Origin: Hominisplanchenecus faecis
GTDB lineage: Bacteria; Bacillota; Clostridia; Lachnospirales; Lachnospiraceae
NCBI RefSeq assembly: GCF_020687205.1
Contig: NZ_JAJEQE010000019.1
Location: forward strand, 1 to 49,029
DNA length: 49,029 nt
Direction: 5' to 3'
Position 1 is the stretch's first letter, and each line of letters starts with the position of its first letter. The notes under the pieces are model-generated. The model did not search any database, was not told the origin of the DNA, and saw only the letters and a list, made by a program, of their open reading frames with translations. Below are positions 41,611 through 49,029 of this stretch, piece by piece. Position numbers and translations under genes: made by a program.

Positions 41611-41922
41611 ATGTCAGCTTATAAAATTAAAAAAGGTGATACCGTTAAAGTAATCGCCGGTAAAGATAAAGATAAAGAAGGCAAAGTAATCGCAGTTGAC
41701 ACAAAGAACCACAGAGTTCTGGTTGAAGGTGTAAACATGGTTACAAAGCACACAAAACCGTCAGCAGCTAACCAGCAGGGCGGAATCGTTGAAACAGAAG
41801 CTTATATCGCAGTTTCAAACGTAATGTACCTGCACAAAGGTCAGCCGACAAGAATCGGATTCAAGATGGACGGCGACAAAAAAGTTCGTTTTGCCAAGAA
41901 AACTGGCGACGTAATTGATTAA
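41611..41922 (+). CDS. rplX: 50S ribosomal protein L24
   Basis: A 103-residue L24 (uL24) with the KOW motif [20 protein letters not shown] at the N-terminus. It is an assembly initiator near the tunnel exit. Only 11 bp separate it from rplN. Confidence 0.97.
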   Translation: MSAYKIKKGDTVKVIAGKDKDKEGKVIAVDTKNHRVLVEGVNMVTKHTKPSAANQQGGIVETEAYIAVSNVMYLHKGQPTRIGFKMDGDKKVRFAKKTGDVID

Positions 41923-41944
41923 TTGAGAGAGGAGGTCGCAAAAG

Positions 41945-42484
41945 TTGAGTAGACTGAAAGAGAAATACCAGAACGAGATCGTAGACGCATTAATGAAAAA
42001 ATTCGGATACAAGAACATCATGGAAGTTCCGAAGCTTGACAAAGTTGTTATCAACATGGGTGTTGGCGAAGCAAAAGAAAACGCTAAACTTCTGGAAGCA
42101 GCTGTAAAAGATATGGAAACCATTACTGGTCAGAAAGCAGTTCTGACAAGAGCTAAAAACTCCGTTGCTAACTTTAAAATCCGTGAAGGCATGCCAATCG
42201 GATGCAAAGTAACACTGCGCGGCGAAAAAATGTATGAGTTCGTAGACCGCCTCATCAACCTGTCACTGCCACGAGTACGTGACTTCAGAGGTGTAAATCC
42301 TAATGCATTTGACGGCAGAGGTAACTATGCTCTGGGTATCAAAGAACAGTTAATTTTCCCTGAAATCGAGTATGATAAGGTCGATAAGGTAAGAGGTATG
42401 GATGTTATTTTCGTAACAACTGCCAAGACAGATGAAGAAGCTCGCGAATTATTAACTCAGTTCAACATGCCGTTTGCAAAATAG
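41945..42484 (+). CDS. rplE: 50S ribosomal protein L5
   Basis: A 179-residue L5 (uL5), a 5S rRNA-binding protein of the central protuberance ([33 protein letters not shown]). It starts with TTG: AGAGGAGGTCGCAAAAG precedes TTGAGTAGACTG, and no better in-frame start matches the family N-terminus. The weak start may lower its initiation rate relative to its neighbours. Confidence 0.96.
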   Translation: MSRLKEKYQNEIVDALMKKFGYKNIMEVPKLDKVVINMGVGEAKENAKLLEAAVKDMETITGQKAVLTRAKNSVANFKIREGMPIGCKVTLRGEKMYEFVDRLINLSLPRVRDFRGVNPNAFDGRGNYALGIKEQLIFPEIEYDKVDKVRGMDVIFVTTAKTDEEARELLTQFNMPFAK

Positions 42485-42500
42485 TTAGGAGGGAAATTTC

Positions 42501-42686
42501 ATGGCTAAGACAGCAATGAAAATCAAACAGCAGCGTAAACAGAAATTCTCCACAAGAGAATATAACCGTTGCAGAATTTGTGGTCGTCCACACGCATACT
42601 TAAGAAAATACGGAATCTGCAGAATCTGCTTCCGTGAACTGGCTTACAAGGGAGAGATCCCAGGCGTTAAAAAAGCAAGCTGGTAA
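42501..42686 (+). CDS. rpsZ: 30S ribosomal protein S14, zinc-binding type
   Basis: A 61-residue short S14 (uS14) with four zinc ligands in [20 protein letters not shown]. This is the Cys-containing form used under zinc-replete conditions. Some Firmicutes also keep a Cys-less paralogue, which is not in this window. Confidence 0.97.
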   Translation: MAKTAMKIKQQRKQKFSTREYNRCRICGRPHAYLRKYGICRICFRELAYKGEIPGVKKASW

Positions 42687-42781
42687 GATAAATAATGCCC
42701 TGCAGCTTACGCAGGAATCAATAAACTGTAGGATATACCAAAAAGATTCACCGGCAAAGGGAATTCAGGCATGTAATGTGC

Positions 42782-42810
42782 TTGTTATTCCGGCGGTGAT
42801 GCGGTATACT
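42782..42810 (+). promoter_or_regulatory. Candidate internal promoter before rpsH
   Basis: TTGTTA (42782-42787), exactly 17 bp, then TATACT (42805-42810). It lies in the 180-bp rpsZ-rpsH gap, which also has a small hairpin (CCTGC with GCAGG near 42700). It could give rpsH and the downstream spc genes extra transcription. Confidence 0.45.
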
Positions 42811-42866
42811 GACAGTGTGTACCGTATAAAAATACATGTAAAGTCTGAGAAGAGGAGGAAACTTAC

Positions 42867-43268
42867 ATGACAATGAGCGATCCAATCGCAGATATGCTTA
42901 CAAGAATCCGTAACGCAAACACTGCTAAACATGACACAGTAGATGTACCGGCTTCCAAAATGAAAATTGCTATCGCAAACATTCTGGTAGACGAAGGATA
43001 CATTAAAAAATACGATCTGGTAGAAGATGGTATCTTCAAAACAATCCATATTGAACTGAAATATGGTGTTGACAAAAACGAAAAAGTTATCACAGGTATC
43101 AAGAGAATCTCCAAACCTGGTCTTCGTGTATACGCAGGTAAGGATGAACTGCCAAGAGTACTGGGCGGACTGGGTATTGCAATCCTGTCTACAAACCAGG
43201 GCGTTATCACTGACAAAGAAGCTCGTAAACTTCAGGTAGGTGGAGAAGTTCTGGCATTCGTTTGGTAG
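42867..43268 (+). CDS. rpsH: 30S ribosomal protein S8
   Basis: A 133-residue S8 (uS8): [42 protein letters not shown] and the C-terminal [10 protein letters not shown]. It is a primary 16S binder and, in enterobacteria, the autoregulator of the spc operon. An in-frame ATG lies two codons after the chosen start. Gaps of about 180 and 156 bp flank the gene, unlike the tight spacing elsewhere. Confidence 0.97.
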   Translation: MTMSDPIADMLTRIRNANTAKHDTVDVPASKMKIAIANILVDEGYIKKYDLVEDGIFKTIHIELKYGVDKNEKVITGIKRISKPGLRVYAGKDELPRVLGGLGIAILSTNQGVITDKEARKLQVGGEVLAFVW

Positions 43269-43424
43269 GCCGAAAGCAACTTAATGAGTGCAAACCGAAA
43301 GGTGCAGTACGAGTTTAGTTGAGGGAAGATCCCGCTTAGCGAAAGCAACTTATTTGCAGTAATTTACTGAAAACAGAAAGGGCACAGGATCCTTTCCGAA
43401 AATTTAAGTAAGGAGGAAAGATAC
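43269..43424 (+). ncRNA. Possible regulatory RNA between rpsH and rplF
   Basis: The 13-base word CGAAAGCAACTTA occurs twice (43271-43283 and 43340-43352). An AGTTG at 43317-43321 lies between and can pair with CAACT of either copy, so two exclusive folds are possible. The first helix would enclose TGCA-ACCGAAAGG-TGCA. A further helix, AAAGG with CCTTT, precedes the rplF ribosome site. Confidence 0.4.
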
Positions 43425-43964
43425 ATGTCACGTATCGGAAGAATGCCGGTAGCTATCCCGGCTGGTGTAACAGTTGATATTGCAGAAGGCAATAAAGTTA
43501 CAGTTAAAGGTGCAAAAGGAACTCTGGTAAGAGAGTTACCTGTTGAAATGGAAATCAAGATCGAAGATGGTCACGTAGTTGTTACAAGACCGAACGATTT
43601 AAAGAAGATGAAATCCCTGCATGGTCTGACAAGAACACTGATCCACAACATGGTAGTTGGTGTAAGCGAAGGCTATGAAAAAGTTCTGGAAGTTAACGGT
43701 GTTGGTTACAGAGCTCAGAAACAGGGTAAAAAACTGGTACTGTCCCTTGGATATTCTCATCCGGTAGAGATGGAAGATCCGGAAGGACTTGAGACAACAG
43801 TTGACGGAAACAAGATTGTTGTTAAAGGTATCAGCAAAGAAAAAGTTGGCCAGTACGCAGCTGAAATCAGAGAAAAGAGAGCACCGGAACCTTACAAGGG
43901 TAAAGGTATTAAGTATGCTGATGAAGTAATCAGACGTAAAGTTGGTAAGACTGGTAAGAAATAA
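43425..43964 (+). CDS. rplF: 50S ribosomal protein L6
   Basis: A 179-residue L6 (uL6) with two related domains: [16 protein letters not shown] at the start and the C-terminal signature region [24 protein letters not shown]. It is located near the sarcin-ricin loop. AAGGAGG lies 9 bases upstream. Confidence 0.98.
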   Translation: MSRIGRMPVAIPAGVTVDIAEGNKVTVKGAKGTLVRELPVEMEIKIEDGHVVVTRPNDLKKMKSLHGLTRTLIHNMVVGVSEGYEKVLEVNGVGYRAQKQGKKLVLSLGYSHPVEMEDPEGLETTVDGNKIVVKGISKEKVGQYAAEIREKRAPEPYKGKGIKYADEVIRRKVGKTGKK

Positions 43965-43981
43965 TTAAGGAGAGTGTGAAA

Positions 43982-44350
43982 ATGGTTAGCAAAGAATCAA
44001 GAACAAAAATTCGTGAGAAAAAGCACAGAAGACAGCGTAACCGTTTCAGTGGTACAGCTGAAAGACCACGTCTGGCTGTGTTCAGAAGTAATAATCATAT
44101 GTATGCTCAGATTATTGACGATACAGTTGGAAACACTCTTGTATCTGCCTGCACACTGCAGAAAGATGTAAAGGCAGAGCTGGAAAAAACCAATAACGTT
44201 GATGCTGCAGCATATCTGGGAACAGTAATTGCAAAGAAAGCTTTAGAGAAGGGCATCACCACTGTTGTCTTCGATAGAGGCGGCTTCATTTATCAGGGTA
44301 AAGTCAAAGCATTAGCAGATGCAGCTAGAGAAGCTGGTCTTGAATTCTAG
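43982..44350 (+). CDS. rplR: 50S ribosomal protein L18
   Basis: A 122-residue L18 (uL18), 5S rRNA-binding: basic N-terminus [20 protein letters not shown] and the core [20 protein letters not shown]. The ATG at 43982 is 9 bases after AAGGAG. An in-frame GTG at 43976 is too close to that site. Confidence 0.96.
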   Translation: MVSKESRTKIREKKHRRQRNRFSGTAERPRLAVFRSNNHMYAQIIDDTVGNTLVSACTLQKDVKAELEKTNNVDAAAYLGTVIAKKALEKGITTVVFDRGGFIYQGKVKALADAAREAGLEF

Positions 44351-44367
44351 GACAAGGAGGAAGAACG

Positions 44368-44877
44368 ATGAAACATACACTTATCGATGCCAGTCAGTTA
44401 GAGCTGAACGAAAAAGTTGTATCTATTAAACGAGTTACAAAAGTTGTTAAGGGCGGACGTAACATGCGTTTCACAGCTTTAGTAGTTGTAGGTGACGGCA
44501 ATGGACACGTTGGAGCAGGTCTGGGTAAAGCAGCTGAAATTCCGGAAGCGATCCGCAAAGGAAAAGAAGATGCAGCAAAGAAACTGATCAAAGTTGACCT
44601 GGATGAAAATGCAAGTATTCCACATGATTATACAGGAAAATTCGGTGGTGCTTCCGTACTGCTGAAGAGATCCCCGGAAGGTACCGGAGTTATCGCCGGT
44701 GGTCCGGCACGTAACGTACTGGAAATGGCTGGTATCAAAAACATCCGTACAAAATCTCTGGGATCTAACAACAAACAGAACGTAGTTCTGGCTACAATGG
44801 AAGCTCTGAAGAGCCTGAAGAGTCCGGAAGAAGTAGCAAGACTTCGCGGCAAATCTGTTGACGAAATTCTGGCATAA
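44368..44877 (+). CDS. rpsE: 30S ribosomal protein S5
   Basis: A 169-residue S5 (uS5), part of the mRNA entry and decoding-fidelity region: [22 protein letters not shown] and [23 protein letters not shown]. The spectinomycin-loop region looks ordinary. Confidence 0.98.
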   Translation: MKHTLIDASQLELNEKVVSIKRVTKVVKGGRNMRFTALVVVGDGNGHVGAGLGKAAEIPEAIRKGKEDAAKKLIKVDLDENASIPHDYTGKFGGASVLLKRSPEGTGVIAGGPARNVLEMAGIKNIRTKSLGSNNKQNVVLATMEALKSLKSPEEVARLRGKSVDEILA

Positions 44878-44891
44878 GGAGGATTTGAAAA

Positions 44892-45074
44892 ATGGCAGAT
44901 ACATTAAAAGTTACTTTAGTAAAATCCCCGATTTCCGCAAAACCGAAGCATCGTGCAACGGTTGAGGCTCTGGGACTTAGAAAACTGAACAAGACAGTTG
45001 AACTGCCGAACAATGCTGCAACACTGGGTATGGTAAAGCAGGTTCAGCATCTGGTAAAGGTAGAAGAAGCGTAA
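44892..45074 (+). CDS. rpmD: 50S ribosomal protein L30
   Basis: A 60-residue L30 (uL30): LKVTLVKSPISAKPKHRATVEALGLRKLN in two pieces of the family pattern, with VEAL-GLRK central. AAGGAGG precedes the start by 9 bases. Confidence 0.95.
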   Translation: MADTLKVTLVKSPISAKPKHRATVEALGLRKLNKTVELPNNAATLGMVKQVQHLVKVEEA

Positions 45075-45095
45075 ATCAATATAGGAGGTGTCGAA

Positions 45096-45536
45096 ATGGA
45101 TTTATCTAATTTAAAGCCTGCTGCAGGTTCTACACATAACGATAATTTCCGTCGTGGACGTGGACATGGTTCAGGAAACGGAAAAACAGCTGGTAAAGGC
45201 CACAAAGGTCAGAAGGCACGTTCTGGTGCACCAAGAGTAGGATTTGAAGGTGGACAGATGCCGCTGTACAGACGTATCCCGAAGAGAGGTTTCACTAACA
45301 GAAACTCCAAGGATATCGAAGCTGTAAACGTAAGTGCATTAGAGAGATTTGACAATGATACAGAAGTTACCATTGCAACTCTGATTGAAGCCGGTGTGAT
45401 CAAAGACGCAAAAGACGGCGTTAAAATCTTAGGAAACGGAGAACTGACCAAAAAGCTTACTGTTAAAGTAAACGCTTTCAGCGAAGGCGCAAAAGCTAAG
45501 ATAGAAGCACTCGGTGGAAAAGCAGAGGTGATCTAA
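45096..45536 (+). CDS. rplO: 50S ribosomal protein L15
   Basis: A 146-residue L15 (uL15) with the Gly/Arg/Lys-rich N-terminal extension ([20 protein letters not shown]), [15 protein letters not shown] and a C-terminal globular part. The stop shares a base with the secY start, so the two are coupled. Confidence 0.97.
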   Translation: MDLSNLKPAAGSTHNDNFRRGRGHGSGNGKTAGKGHKGQKARSGAPRVGFEGGQMPLYRRIPKRGFTNRNSKDIEAVNVSALERFDNDTEVTIATLIEAGVIKDAKDGVKILGNGELTKKLTVKVNAFSEGAKAKIEALGGKAEVI

Positions 45537-46852
45537 TGTTTCAAACATTGCGTAATGCATTTAAGGTAAAAGATATTCGTTCAAAAATCTTTTACACCTT
45601 TTTAATGCTGGTAGTGGTAAGGCTGGGTTCCCAGCTGCCAATACCTGGCGTTGACAGATCTTACTTTGCAAACTGGTTCTCACAGCAGGTGGGAGATGCA
45701 TTCAACTTCTTTGATGCATTTACCGGTGGATCTTTTGAAGAGATGTCAATTTTTGCATTGAATATTACCCCTTACATTACGTCATCCATCATTATTGAAC
45801 TTCTGACGATCGCAATCCCGAAACTGGAAGAGATGCAGAAGGATGGCGAAGAGGGAAGAAAAAAACTGACAGCTATCACACGTTATGTGACCGTAGGTCT
45901 GGCTCTGCTGGAAAGTATCGCCATGGTTATCGGATTTGGCCGTCAGGGACTTATTCCGGATATGACAGCCATGAACGTTATCACAGTTGTTGTATCTCTG
46001 ACTGCAGGTTCCGCATTCCTGATGTGGGTTGGTGAGAGAATTACAGAAAAAGGCGTTGGAAATGGTATTTCTATCGTCCTGATGATCAACATTCTGTCCC
46101 GTGTTCCGAGCGACATCACAACACTGTATGAGACATTTATAAAACCGCAGACGGTTGCCAAAGGTGCTCTTGCAGCTGTGATCATTCTTGCAGTTATCGT
46201 TGTTACCGTAGTGCTGGTTATCCTGCTGAACGGTGCAACAAGAAATATTCCGGTTCAGTACGCAAAGAAAATGCAGGGAAGAAAAATGGTTGGCGGTCAG
46301 TCATCCAGCATTCCGCTGAAAGTAAATACAGCAGGTGTTATTCCTGTTATCTTTGCTTCTTCTCTGATGTCCATGCCATCTATCATTGCGGCATTCATGG
46401 GAAGAGGAAACGGAAATGGTATCGGATCCAAGATTTTGAAAGGATTAAGCCAGCAGAACTGGTTTAGCCTGTCAAATCCAGTTTATACACTGGGATTTGT
46501 CCTGTATGCGGTTATGATCGTATTCTTCGCATATTTCTATACTTCTATCACCTTCAACCCGATTGAAGTAGCAGACAATATGAAAAAACAGGGTGGATTT
46601 ATCCCGGGTATTCGTCCGGGTAAACCGACTCAGGATTATCTGGAGAAGATCCTGAACTATATTATCTTTATTGGAGCTATTGGACTTCTGATCGTCTGCA
46701 CGATCCCAATCGTATTCAATGGTGCTTTTGGAGCTTCCGTATCTTTCGGAGGAACATCCATCATCATTATCGTTGGCGTTGTGCTTGAAACATTAAAGCA
46801 GATTGAGTCCCAGATGCTTGTACGCAATTATCGAGGATTCTTGAGTGAATAA
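45536..46852 (+). CDS. secY: Protein translocase subunit SecY
   Basis: The 438-residue channel subunit of SecYEG, with ten membrane helices. Diagnostic parts are LPIPGVDR in the first loop, FALNITPYITSSIIIELL in helix 2, the GNGISIVLMINI segment, and the cytosolic loop with NMKKQGGFIPGIRPGKPTQDYL. It exports all the large secreted proteins seen in this window. The start overlaps the rplO stop. Confidence 0.98.
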   Translation: MFQTLRNAFKVKDIRSKIFYTFLMLVVVRLGSQLPIPGVDRSYFANWFSQQVGDAFNFFDAFTGGSFEEMSIFALNITPYITSSIIIELLTIAIPKLEEMQKDGEEGRKKLTAITRYVTVGLALLESIAMVIGFGRQGLIPDMTAMNVITVVVSLTAGSAFLMWVGERITEKGVGNGISIVLMINILSRVPSDITTLYETFIKPQTVAKGALAAVIILAVIVVTVVLVILLNGATRNIPVQYAKKMQGRKMVGGQSSSIPLKVNTAGVIPVIFASSLMSMPSIIAAFMGRGNGNGIGSKILKGLSQQNWFSLSNPVYTLGFVLYAVMIVFFAYFYTSITFNPIEVADNMKKQGGFIPGIRPGKPTQDYLEKILNYIIFIGAIGLLIVCTIPIVFNGAFGASVSFGGTSIIIIVGVVLETLKQIESQMLVRNYRGFLSE

Positions 46853-46853
46853 A

Positions 46854-46908
46854 AGTGTGCGTCTCATCTGCCAGATCGTTAAGATCTTGACAGATGAGAT
46901 TGCGCACT
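46854..46908 (+). other. Long hairpin without a T tract between secY and adk
   Basis: AGTGTGCG and TCTCATCTG, then a GATC end, pair with the reverse-order arm GATC, CAGATGAGA, GCGCACT, giving about 22 pairs with small bulges and a 5-base loop. It starts one base after the secY stop codon. Without a following T run it is not a standard terminator. It could be an mRNA processing or stability element, or bind a protein. Confidence 0.6.
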
Positions 46909-46985
46909 AAACTGCGTTATGGGAAAAATTAAAAATGTTGCTTAAAACAGCATTTACATAAAAAGCGAAATGGGGGTATTTTACT

Positions 46986-47630
46986 ATGAAAATCATTATG
47001 TTAGGTGCACCTGGTGCAGGAAAAGGAACACAGGCAAAAAAGATCGCGGCAAAATATGAGATTCCGCACATCTCTACAGGAGATATTTTCCGTGCCAATA
47101 TCAAAAACGGTACAGAGCTTGGAAAGAAAGCGAAAACTTATATGGATCAGGGACTGCTTGTTCCGGATGAACTGGTAGTGGATCTGGTAGTGGACAGAGT
47201 TCAGCAGGCAGACTGTGCAAAAGGTTATGTACTGGACGGATTCCCGAGAACCATTCCTCAGGCAGAAGCACTGGATGCAGCACTTGCGAAACTGAACGAC
47301 AAAATTGACTATGCGATCAACGTTGAAGTACCGGATGACAACATCATTAACCGTATGGGCGGCAGAAGAGCATGCGTTGGCTGCGGAGCTACTTATCATG
47401 TAGTATTTAACGCACCGAAGCTGGAAGATACCTGCGATTCCTGCGGCGAAAAACTGATTCTGCGTGATGATGACAAACCGGAAACCGTTAAGAAACGTCT
47501 GGATGTATACCATGAACAGACTCAGCCATTGATTGATTACTATAAGAAGGCCGGAGCACTGCGTGAAGTTGACGGCACAGTTGATATGGAAGATGTATTC
47601 CAGGCAATTGTTAAGGTGTTAGGAGAGTAA
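46986..47630 (+). CDS. adk: Adenylate kinase
   Basis: This 214-residue enzyme interconverts AMP and ATP with two ADP. The P-loop is GAPGAGKGT (7-15), the NMP site has STGDIFR, and DGFPRT is the Asp-Gly-Phe-Pro-Arg motif. The LID domain has four Cys (130, 133, 150, 153) in CVGCG and CDSCG, the zinc-binding LID of Gram-positive enzymes. Normal operon position after secY. Confidence 0.98.
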   Translation: MKIIMLGAPGAGKGTQAKKIAAKYEIPHISTGDIFRANIKNGTELGKKAKTYMDQGLLVPDELVVDLVVDRVQQADCAKGYVLDGFPRTIPQAEALDAALAKLNDKIDYAINVEVPDDNIINRMGGRRACVGCGATYHVVFNAPKLEDTCDSCGEKLILRDDDKPETVKKRLDVYHEQTQPLIDYYKKAGALREVDGTVDMEDVFQAIVKVLGE

Positions 47631-47635
47631 AAAAG

Positions 47636-48394
47636 ATGTCAGTATCAATAAAATCTGCACACGAAATCGAACTTATGAGAGAATCCTGCAGGAGACTTTC
47701 CATTGTTCATAAAGAACTGGAAGAGGCAATCAGACCGGGGATTTCTACTTTGGATATTGACCGACTGGGCGAAAAACTGATCAGAAGCCTTGGCGGTATT
47801 CCAAACTTTCTTCATTATAATGGCTATCCTGCTTCTATCTGCGTTTCTGTAAACGATGAAGTAGTGCATGGTATTCCAAGCAAACATCGTATTCTGCAGG
47901 AAGGCGATATCGTAAGTCTGGATGCAGGTCTGATCTACAAAGGATTTCATTCCGATGCAGCCAGAACCCACGCAGTCGGCAAGGTATCACCGGAAGCACA
48001 GAAGCTGATGGATGTGACAAAACAGAGTTTCTTTGAAGGAATCAAATACGCAAAAGCCGGTTATCATTTAAATGAGATCGGAGCTGCAATCGGAGATTAT
48101 GCAGAAAGCTTTGGTTACGGAGTTGTAGAAGAGCTTTGCGGACACGGAATCGGACGCAACCTGCATGAAGATCCGGAAATTCCAAACTTCAGACAGAAGA
48201 GACGCGGAATCAAACTGGTTCCAGGTATGACACTGGCAGTAGAGCCAATGATCAACATGGGACGAAAAGATGTCTACTGGAAAGACGATGACTGGACAGT
48301 TGCAACAGAAGACGGTCAGTATTCAGCACATTATGAGAACACGATCCTGATTACCGACGGTGAGCCGGAAATCCTGACCTTATACAGAGAGTAA
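47636..48394 (+). CDS. map: Methionine aminopeptidase, type I
   Basis: This 252-residue cytosolic enzyme removes the initiator Met from new proteins. The dinuclear-metal ligands are visible: two Asp in SLDAGLIYKGFHSDAART, His in CGHGIGRNLHEDP, Glu in AVEPMINMG and the last Glu in YSAHYENTILIT. It starts 5 bp after the adk stop. Confidence 0.97.
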   Translation: MSVSIKSAHEIELMRESCRRLSIVHKELEEAIRPGISTLDIDRLGEKLIRSLGGIPNFLHYNGYPASICVSVNDEVVHGIPSKHRILQEGDIVSLDAGLIYKGFHSDAARTHAVGKVSPEAQKLMDVTKQSFFEGIKYAKAGYHLNEIGAAIGDYAESFGYGVVEELCGHGIGRNLHEDPEIPNFRQKRRGIKLVPGMTLAVEPMINMGRKDVYWKDDDWTVATEDGQYSAHYENTILITDGEPEILTLYRE

Positions 48395-48403
48395 GGAGAA
48401 ATC

Positions 48404-48694
48404 ATGGAACAGATAATGTGCGGGATGCTTGCCCGCTCAAAGGCCGGACATGATGCGAAAACTTTGTATCTGGTCTGCCGGACAGAAGGAGATTTTGTTT
48501 ACCTCTGTGATGGGCGACTGAGAAAGTTTGACAGTCCAAAGAAAAAGAATAAGAAACATATCCAGATTATTCACAAAATTCCGGAAGCACTGGCAAACTG
48601 GAATGGAGAAGCATTGAGAGATGAGAAAATCAGATCAATTCTGAAAGATTATAAAATGAAGGAGGTTCACGATGTCGAAAGCAGATGTAATTGA
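48404..48694 (+). CDS. KOW-domain RNA-binding protein (L14e-like)
   Basis: This 96-residue basic protein starts [20 protein letters not shown], a KOW-like beta-barrel segment, followed by [19 protein letters not shown]. Clostridia commonly have such a gene between map and infA, annotated as KOW domain-containing RNA-binding protein; it resembles archaeal/eukaryotic L14e in its fold. Its role in ribosome biogenesis is inferred. The 3' end overlaps infA by 23 bp, and the infA ribosome site (AAGGAGG) lies inside this gene. Confidence 0.8.
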   Translation: MEQIMCGMLARSKAGHDAKTLYLVCRTEGDFVYLCDGRLRKFDSPKKKNKKHIQIIHKIPEALANWNGEALRDEKIRSILKDYKMKEVHDVESRCN

Positions 48695-48890
48695 GGTGGA
48701 AGGAACAGTACTGGAGAAACTGCCAAATGCAATGTTCCGTGTAGAACTGGAAAACAAACATGTGGTACTGGCTCATATCAGCGGTAAGCTGAGAATGAAC
48801 TTTATCCGTATCCTTCCGGGTGACAAAGTAACAGTAGAAATGTCTCCGTATGACCTGTCAAAAGGACGTATTATCTGGAGAGATAAATAA
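48672..48890 (+). CDS. infA: Translation initiation factor IF-1
   Basis: This 72-residue S1/OB-fold protein reads [29 protein letters not shown], with the RNA-binding [19 protein letters not shown] segment. It binds the 30S A site during initiation. Translation is probably coupled to the upstream KOW gene through the overlap. Confidence 0.98.
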   Translation: MSKADVIEVEGTVLEKLPNAMFRVELENKHVVLAHISGKLRMNFIRILPGDKVTVEMSPYDLSKGRIIWRDK

Positions 48891-49029
48891 AAAGTTGTGG
48901 CGGAGGTTTGTGTAAATGTGCAAATGAACGCCATAGAAATGATTAAAAAAAGTATAACGCCATGATGATTCGAAAACAATCTCCTGACACGCTGCGTTTC
49001 CTGTTCGGTTCGCTCGCCTGTTAGCCGCC
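48891..49029. other. Tail of the window after infA
   Basis: The expected next gene in this cluster is rpmJ (L36), but its short Cys-rich reading frame is not found in these 139 bases. A GCGGAGG followed by ATGTGCAAATGA gives only a 3-codon frame, and MIRKQSPDTLRF then FGSLAC (from 48965) is an 18-20 codon frame without a good ribosome site. I cannot assign a function. Confidence 0.4.

Overview
The window looks like chromosomal DNA of a gut Lachnospiraceae (Clostridia, Clostridium cluster XIVa). The grounds are the S10/spc ribosomal cluster running rpsJ to secY, adk, map, a KOW protein and infA; zinc-type S14 and a zinc-LID adenylate kinase; strong GGAGG ribosome binding sites; moderately AT-rich DNA; and Lachnospiraceae-style genes such as a CD1871A-type CXXC small protein and DUF2284. 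No rRNA or tRNA gene is visible, so I do not name a genus.

Layout. 84-2603 (minus strand): an HD-domain nucleotidase-like protein and an OmpR-type two-component system (histidine kinase, then response regulator). 2706-4679 (plus): a divergent redox operon of a 46-aa CXXC membrane protein, a NapH-like 4Fe-4S membrane protein and a TlpA-type thioredoxin lipoprotein. 5026-9714: a very large secreted glycoside hydrolase family 3 (GH3) enzyme. 9916-12735: a secreted CotH-kinase protein. 13129-20527: ordinary metabolic genes (Gfo/Idh/MocA oxidoreductase, DUF2284, metY, then an rRNA methyltransferase-like gene and a GNAT gene on the minus strand, proC and an M18 aminopeptidase). 20726-24772 and 25186-30453: two more giant secreted GH3 proteins. 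30798-35623: secreted accessory proteins (an Ig-like hypothetical, a CAP protein with 82-residue Cys-rich repeats, a lipoprotein) and one decayed gene remnant. 35686-48890: S10 promoter and structured leader RNA, 21 ribosomal protein genes, secY, adk, map, a KOW gene and infA.

The most interesting content is a dispersed set of three paralogous GH3 proteins. Each has (i) a circularly permuted GH3 core, with the alpha/beta domain before the TIM barrel, (ii) a signal peptide, (iii) about four FIVAR-like helical repeats followed by a dockerin with two calcium loops, and (iv) a closely similar 61-bp promoter block in the same register to the -10 box. They differ in cargo: GH3-1 carries three CBM6-like modules, GH3-2 none, and GH3-3 an Ig-like plus serine-esterase module. 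The CotH protein next to GH3-1 carries a CBM6-like module closely related to the last one in GH3-1. FIVAR-dockerin pairs are known from Clostridium perfringens secreted glycosidases, where they bind cohesins on partner enzymes. I infer a co-regulated, secreted, non-cellulosomal enzyme complex whose cohesin partners lie outside the window. Substrate and assembly are not shown by the sequence.

The intergenic regions also hold several unexplained structures: twin palindromes in front of proC, a two-tier inverted repeat between the convergent metY and methyltransferase genes, and possible regulatory RNA folds in front of rpsJ, rplC and rplF and after secY.
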